This document shows positions 60,559 through 64,000 of a DNA stretch of 64,000 bases, piece by piece (positions within the stretch are counted from its first letter, which is position 1; every line of letters starts with the position of its first letter). The stretch covers positions 620,001 through 684,000 of the forward strand of contig NC_026480.1 of NCBI RefSeq assembly GCF_000328475.2. The letters run 5' to 3'. The DNA comes from Mycosarcoma maydis. Taxonomy: Eukaryota; Basidiomycota; Ustilaginomycetes; Ustilaginales. A program made the position numbers and the translations under genes. The notes beneath the pieces are model-generated. The model did no database searches. It was not told the origin of the DNA and worked only from the letters and a program-made list of their open reading frames with translations.

Positions 60559-63500
60559 ATGGCGCAGCCAGGCTCGACGGAGCCGAAGACGAGCTTCTCC
60601 CCTGTTGCCGCGACAGGCGCTATGACTGGTAAGGCTGTTTTCGCTCCGACCAAGGCGCCATCCGACGACGAGGCAGAGGAGGGCGAGATCATCGATGAGG
60701 AAGAGGGCGAAATATGTGAAGGCCGACCTTCTGAACCAGCTGCCGATGCCGCTGCGCCATCACAGCTGGCCACCGCCATTGTTGCCGAGCCGGCTCAGGA
60801 ATCGCAAAGCCAGCCGACGACTGCAGAGCTGCCATTCGGCACCATCATTGACAGCGACGAGAAGCAACAAGCTGACACCAAAGCACAATCTCAAACGCAA
60901 GTAACTGCTGAAGACACAGTCGCTTCGAGCGTACAGGCATCGCAAGCAGCCGAGTCCGCAAAGCATTCCTCGGAACAAACACAGCCTTCCGCTGAACCTG
61001 TACCAGCTTCCATCTCGGAAGAGAACCCAACCGAGGTTCCGGCGCTGGAGTCGACTAATCCCAAGCCGACTCCTGAAACAGCCGCTTCACTTGCACCAAC
61101 GGATGTGGCAGCTGAGCCTCAAGAGCCAGTAGCACAGACAACTGCACCACAAGAGTCCAAAGACCCAACACCCCCGGCGCTCACTGAGACAGCAGCACCT
61201 GAGTCAGACGTCACAACCGCCACAGCAACCGCAGGCCAAACTCAAAGTAACGGCACACAGGACGAGACGCGTTCGCAGACCTTGGAGGATCCAACAGTCG
61301 CCGCCGCCAGTCCGCCACCGGCAGAAGCGCACTCGAAACATACCCCTGATGAAGCTGCCACCGTCGAAACCATTTCAAGAGATGATGAGCCAGCCGACAT
61401 GGAAATCGACGATAAGGCTGAAGTTTCAGCCCAGCCGACGGTCAACGATACGCAGGCGCCTGCTGTTCCTGATTCGGAGCCCATGCAAGTAGACGACTCA
61501 GTTCAGGCGCCCGCGCTCCCAGAAGACCTCGGGGCTCCAGCAACGGTGAAACCAGCTCTGGAGCTTGCAGTCGAAGACCAAGAAGAGCTAAAGGCATCCG
61601 TTGAGGAGTCTGCTCCGTCACCACCTCACTTCAAAAGCGAGCCGCAGGCTGAGGCCGACGAGCAATCACATACAGGCGCAACACAAGCGCCCGAAGCGAT
61701 TCCGTCCGAGCCTGCTACTTCTGTCGTCATCCAAACCGAGGATCAAGAGCCGGCAGAGAAACAAGGATTGGAGAGCGCCAAGCTTGCAGTGCCTCCGGAG
61801 CCTTCGGCGGAGCTGCAGTCGCCTCGGGTGCGTCAACGATCTGCAACACCTCGTATCAGCGCCAATGCTTCCACCTTGGAGGTTCCAACGCCCGAAGAGG
61901 TGCAGCGTCGCGCGACGGTGGAGAGGGATGACGTATCGGTACCAAGACCTACAGAAGTGGAGCGCGCGCGTTCGAGAATGGTCAATAGCGGCTCAGCTGC
62001 ACCTCGTTCGGGTCAAGAGAGACGTCTGGAGAGAGAACGGACCAAGGATCGACCACATCCTCCCGAGCATTCCCAGGACCGGGAGCAGCGGGCTCGCGAG
62101 AAAGATCGTCGACGCGAGCTCGAGCGCGTCGAGCGTGAAAGAGAACGTGAGCGCGAGCGCATCCGCGAATCGGAGCGTGACCGCGAGATGATGATTGCTC
62201 GCGAGAACGAAGAGGCTCGACTGATCTGGCTCTCACTGCCGGGCAACGATCATCCTCAGTACTACACAGACACAGACTCGGACTCTTGCTATGGTGTAGG
62301 CGGCGCTCTGGGTGTCGATTTGACGGACGAGGAGGATAAGGATCTGAATCCACCCCTGCCGCTGTCGCTGCAAGCGTACCATCCAGCTCCTTCGTATTCG
62401 AAGTCTTACTTTGATGATTCGTACTACTCGTCCAAGCGCAAACGCACCGACGATGCTGGCGGAGATGGACTTGGTTCTTCGTCGCGCCGCTACCGCCGCA
62501 AGCCCATTTCGCCGCCATCCCCCATCGGTCGCGTTGCGCCCATGCCTCGCAACGCACTCGCTTCGACGACCATGATCGACATTGACGACTTTCCCGTTCC
62601 AGACTCAAGCATCCGTGGCGAGCCATCAGAACGACCGTTTGAAAGCAGGATCGAGCGCGCCTCTCTGCCTCGTATCTCCCCACATGGTCGAGGCGAAGAT
62701 GCGCTGGAAGAGCTTGACAGCTCCGACTCGGACGAAGAGGCTCTGCTCATCGCGGAAGAGCGCAAGCGACGCCACGGGCATCGTAGCGGCAATCGAGGAA
62801 ACAAGCTCTCGCGCGACAAGGGGGCACGTTGGGTGCGGCGCGGCAAGCTCGGTGGCTGGACAGAGATGCGGATGGAAAAGGAGATTGGCGATCGAGTGCG
62901 ACATCGTGTGGAAGCGATGCAGAAGGACAGCATCCGCGCGCTGCTGTCAGCGATGCCAGAGGAAGACAAGAGCATGTTGGCGCAGTTTCCGGCGCTTCGC
63001 AACGGGCTGATCCTGGGCGATGCGCCGAGCAGCGCGCGACGAGATGCACGTGGTCGACTTTTGGCATCCGACTTGTCAGAGGCGGCGCGCATCGATGCCG
63101 AGCTGGGACTCGACGCTGGAGGTGCGGGAGCGGGTGCGGGTGCGGGTGCGAGCGGGTCCAGGCTGGAACGGCCTGAACACCTCACATCCACCTCGCTCGC
63201 TCCAACGCTTCTCAAGCCAGCAATCACGCCTCGACAGTTGCTGACAAGCCATACGCTTCGTCACACGTTCCGTAACCCTCATATTGCTGCTCTGGGCAAG
63301 ACCGCGCTGGATCTGATCGAAAGTGAAGGAGTAGTCGGGCGTGCTGTGGGGCGATGCTGGGCTGCGATGGAGCGCGGTGGATGGAACGAAGATCCCGAGC
63401 CCAAGTGCGACGAAGCGGACGAGGGCGAGCACTCTGACCACCAGAATGGCGTCAACGGTATGGATGTTGATGGCTCGGATGTAGAAGGATCCATGCACCA

Positions 63501-64000
63501 CGGTGGCGAGCAAGGCAACGGTGCGTCTGCTGTGTTTGGCTCGATCACTGACAACCCGGCTCTGTCTCACTTGGACAAGCTGTTCGTCACCAAGCAAGGA
63601 CTCGCGATTCCACGACTGGACGACATGGGACAGCCGATCTTTGTGCCGGCTTCGCCGGCCACACAAGCTGCGCGTGCGCACTCAGGGCTCGCGGAAGAAG
63701 CTGCCAACGAAGCGGTGATCGAAACAACAATGTTGCCGGCGCCCGAACAACGATCGATTGTGCTAGCGGCGCTCGAGTGTCTGCACGATCTCGCAGCGGA
63801 TTCACGCGAGTATGTAGAGAGGCTCGAAGAGGTTCGTTCGAGGCTGGCGGCTGTGAAGCGACGCCGCGCGCAGGTGTGGAATGCTGTAAGGCAGTGGGCG
63901 TTGGAGAAGGACGAGGCGAGCGACTTAACTAGTGGAACGAGAGGCGAGAATGGCTTGTCGGCCGTGGAGACGGTGGGCGTTGGTGCATCAGTGGTACCGA
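60559..64000 (+). CDS. Large acidic/basic nuclear protein, 3' end outside the window
   Basis: An open frame of 1147 codons from the ATG at 60559 (CCGCCATGG context) runs without a stop to the right edge, so the gene is 3'-partial. The first 430 residues are Glu/Ala/Pro/Ser/Thr-rich with EEGEIIDEEEGEI near residue 45. A highly charged Arg/Glu helix (about 470-550, with ERVERERERERERIRESERD) follows. Then come KSYFDDSYYSSKRKR, a block with RWVRRGKLGGWTEMRMEKEI (about 758-775), SHTLRHTFRNPHIAALGKTA (about 897-916) and LDKLFVTKQGLAIPRLDD near residue 1010. The last part, AALECLHDLAADSREYVERL and VWNAVRQW, looks like a helical pair. The order vaguely recalls Rxt2 of the Rpd3L histone deacetylase complex, but this is a weak impression. 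A GTAAGG at 60630 might be a splice donor, but the frame reads through well. Confidence 0.8.
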   Translation, partial: MAQPGSTEPKTSFSPVAATGAMTGKAVFAPTKAPSDDEAEEGEIIDEEEGEICEGRPSEPAADAAAPSQLATAIVAEPAQESQSQPTTAELPFGTIIDSDEKQQADTKAQSQTQVTAEDTVASSVQASQAAESAKHSSEQTQPSAEPVPASISEENPTEVPALESTNPKPTPETAASLAPTDVAAEPQEPVAQTTAPQESKDPTPPALTETAAPESDVTTATATAGQTQSNGTQDETRSQTLEDPTVAAASPPPAEAHSKHTPDEAATVETISRDDEPADMEIDDKAEVSAQPTVNDTQAPAVPDSEPMQVDDSVQAPALPEDLGAPATVKPALELAVEDQEELKASVEESAPSPPHFKSEPQAEADEQSHTGATQAPEAIPSEPATSVVIQTEDQEPAEKQGLESAKLAVPPEPSAELQSPRVRQRSATPRISANASTLEVPTPEEVQRRATVERDDVSVPRPTEVERARSRMVNSGSAAPRSGQERRLERERTKDRPHPPEHSQDREQRAREKDRRRELERVERERERERERIRESERDREMMIARENEEARLIWLSLPGNDHPQYYTDTDSDSCYGVGGALGVDLTDEEDKDLNPPLPLSLQAYHPAPSYSKSYFDDSYYSSKRKRTDDAGGDGLGSSSRRYRRKPISPPSPIGRVAPMPRNALASTTMIDIDDFPVPDSSIRGEPSERPFESRIERASLPRISPHGRGEDALEELDSSDSDEEALLIAEERKRRHGHRSGNRGNKLSRDKGARWVRRGKLGGWTEMRMEKEIGDRVRHRVEAMQKDSIRALLSAMPEEDKSMLAQFPALRNGLILGDAPSSARRDARGRLLASDLSEAARIDAELGLDAGGAGAGAGAGASGSRLERPEHLTSTSLAPTLLKPAITPRQLLTSHTLRHTFRNPHIAALGKTALDLIESEGVVGRAVGRCWAAMERGGWNEDPEPKCDEADEGEHSDHQNGVNGMDVDGSDVEGSMHHGGEQGNGASAVFGSITDNPALSHLDKLFVTKQGLAIPRLDDMGQPIFVPASPATQAARAHSGLAEEAANEAVIETTMLPAPEQRSIVLAALECLHDLAADSREYVERLEEVRSRLAAVKRRRAQVWNAVRQWALEKDEASDLTSGTRGENGLSAVETVGVGASVVP

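Overview
This window is nuclear DNA of a basidiomycete fungus, most likely a smut of the Ustilaginaceae (Ustilago maydis or a close relative). The evidence is intron structure (short introns of 74-259 nt with GTAAGT-like donors and CTAAC/CTGAC branch sites), a Ras2-type GTPase, a Candida antarctica lipase A-like lipase, long serine/alanine/proline-rich coding regions, and intergenic DNA full of a dispersed ATTCACG/CGTGAAT heptamer. Species assignment is inference. No rRNA, tRNA, CRISPR array, bacterial operon or intact transposon was recognised.

Layout, left to right: IWR1-type RNA polymerase II import factor (+, 5' end at or beyond the window edge); ras2-type GTPase (+); C2H2 zinc-finger protein (-); VTA1 (-); MCM4 (-, one intron); CDC20 (-, one intron); a BRD7/9-like chromatin protein (-); tandem CCCH zinc-finger protein (+, four exons); NUR1-type nuclear rim protein (-); a Rab11/Ypt3 GTPase (+, three exons); BLM10/PA200 proteasome activator (+); sugar-porter MFS protein (-); MTC1 (+, two exons); a 56-residue, three-exon microprotein (-); secreted-lipase homologue (+); a 3.8-kb gene-poor stretch; a second sugar-porter MFS protein (+); a 1928-residue low-complexity protein with recurrent WGP motifs (-); a PCI-domain CSN12/PCID2 protein (+, three exons); an unrecognised charged protein (-, two exons); and a large acidic/basic protein running off the right edge (+).

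The genes are mostly independent housekeeping loci: replication (MCM4), mitotic exit (CDC20), proteasome (BLM10), mRNA/TREX-2-like functions (PCI protein), transcription (IWR1, zinc fingers, chromatin protein), small GTPase signalling and traffic (Ras2, Rab11, VTA1), nuclear envelope (NUR1) and uptake or secretion (two transporters, lipase). Several single open frames understate the real genes. I rebuilt exons where phase, splice signals and family motifs agree: CDC20 gains its C-box from upstream sequence, the CCCH protein gains a complete second finger through a 33-nt microexon, and MTC1 gains its conserved C-terminus. Several apparent upstream starts are TTG codons and were replaced with the first good ATG.

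The most unusual non-genic signals are the ATTCACG heptamer family found in most intergenic regions and apparently absent from exons, a second dispersed near-palindrome (CTAAGTTAGTC, four copies), and a possible one-base frame break at the 3' end of BLM10 that hides a proteasome-docking-like tail.
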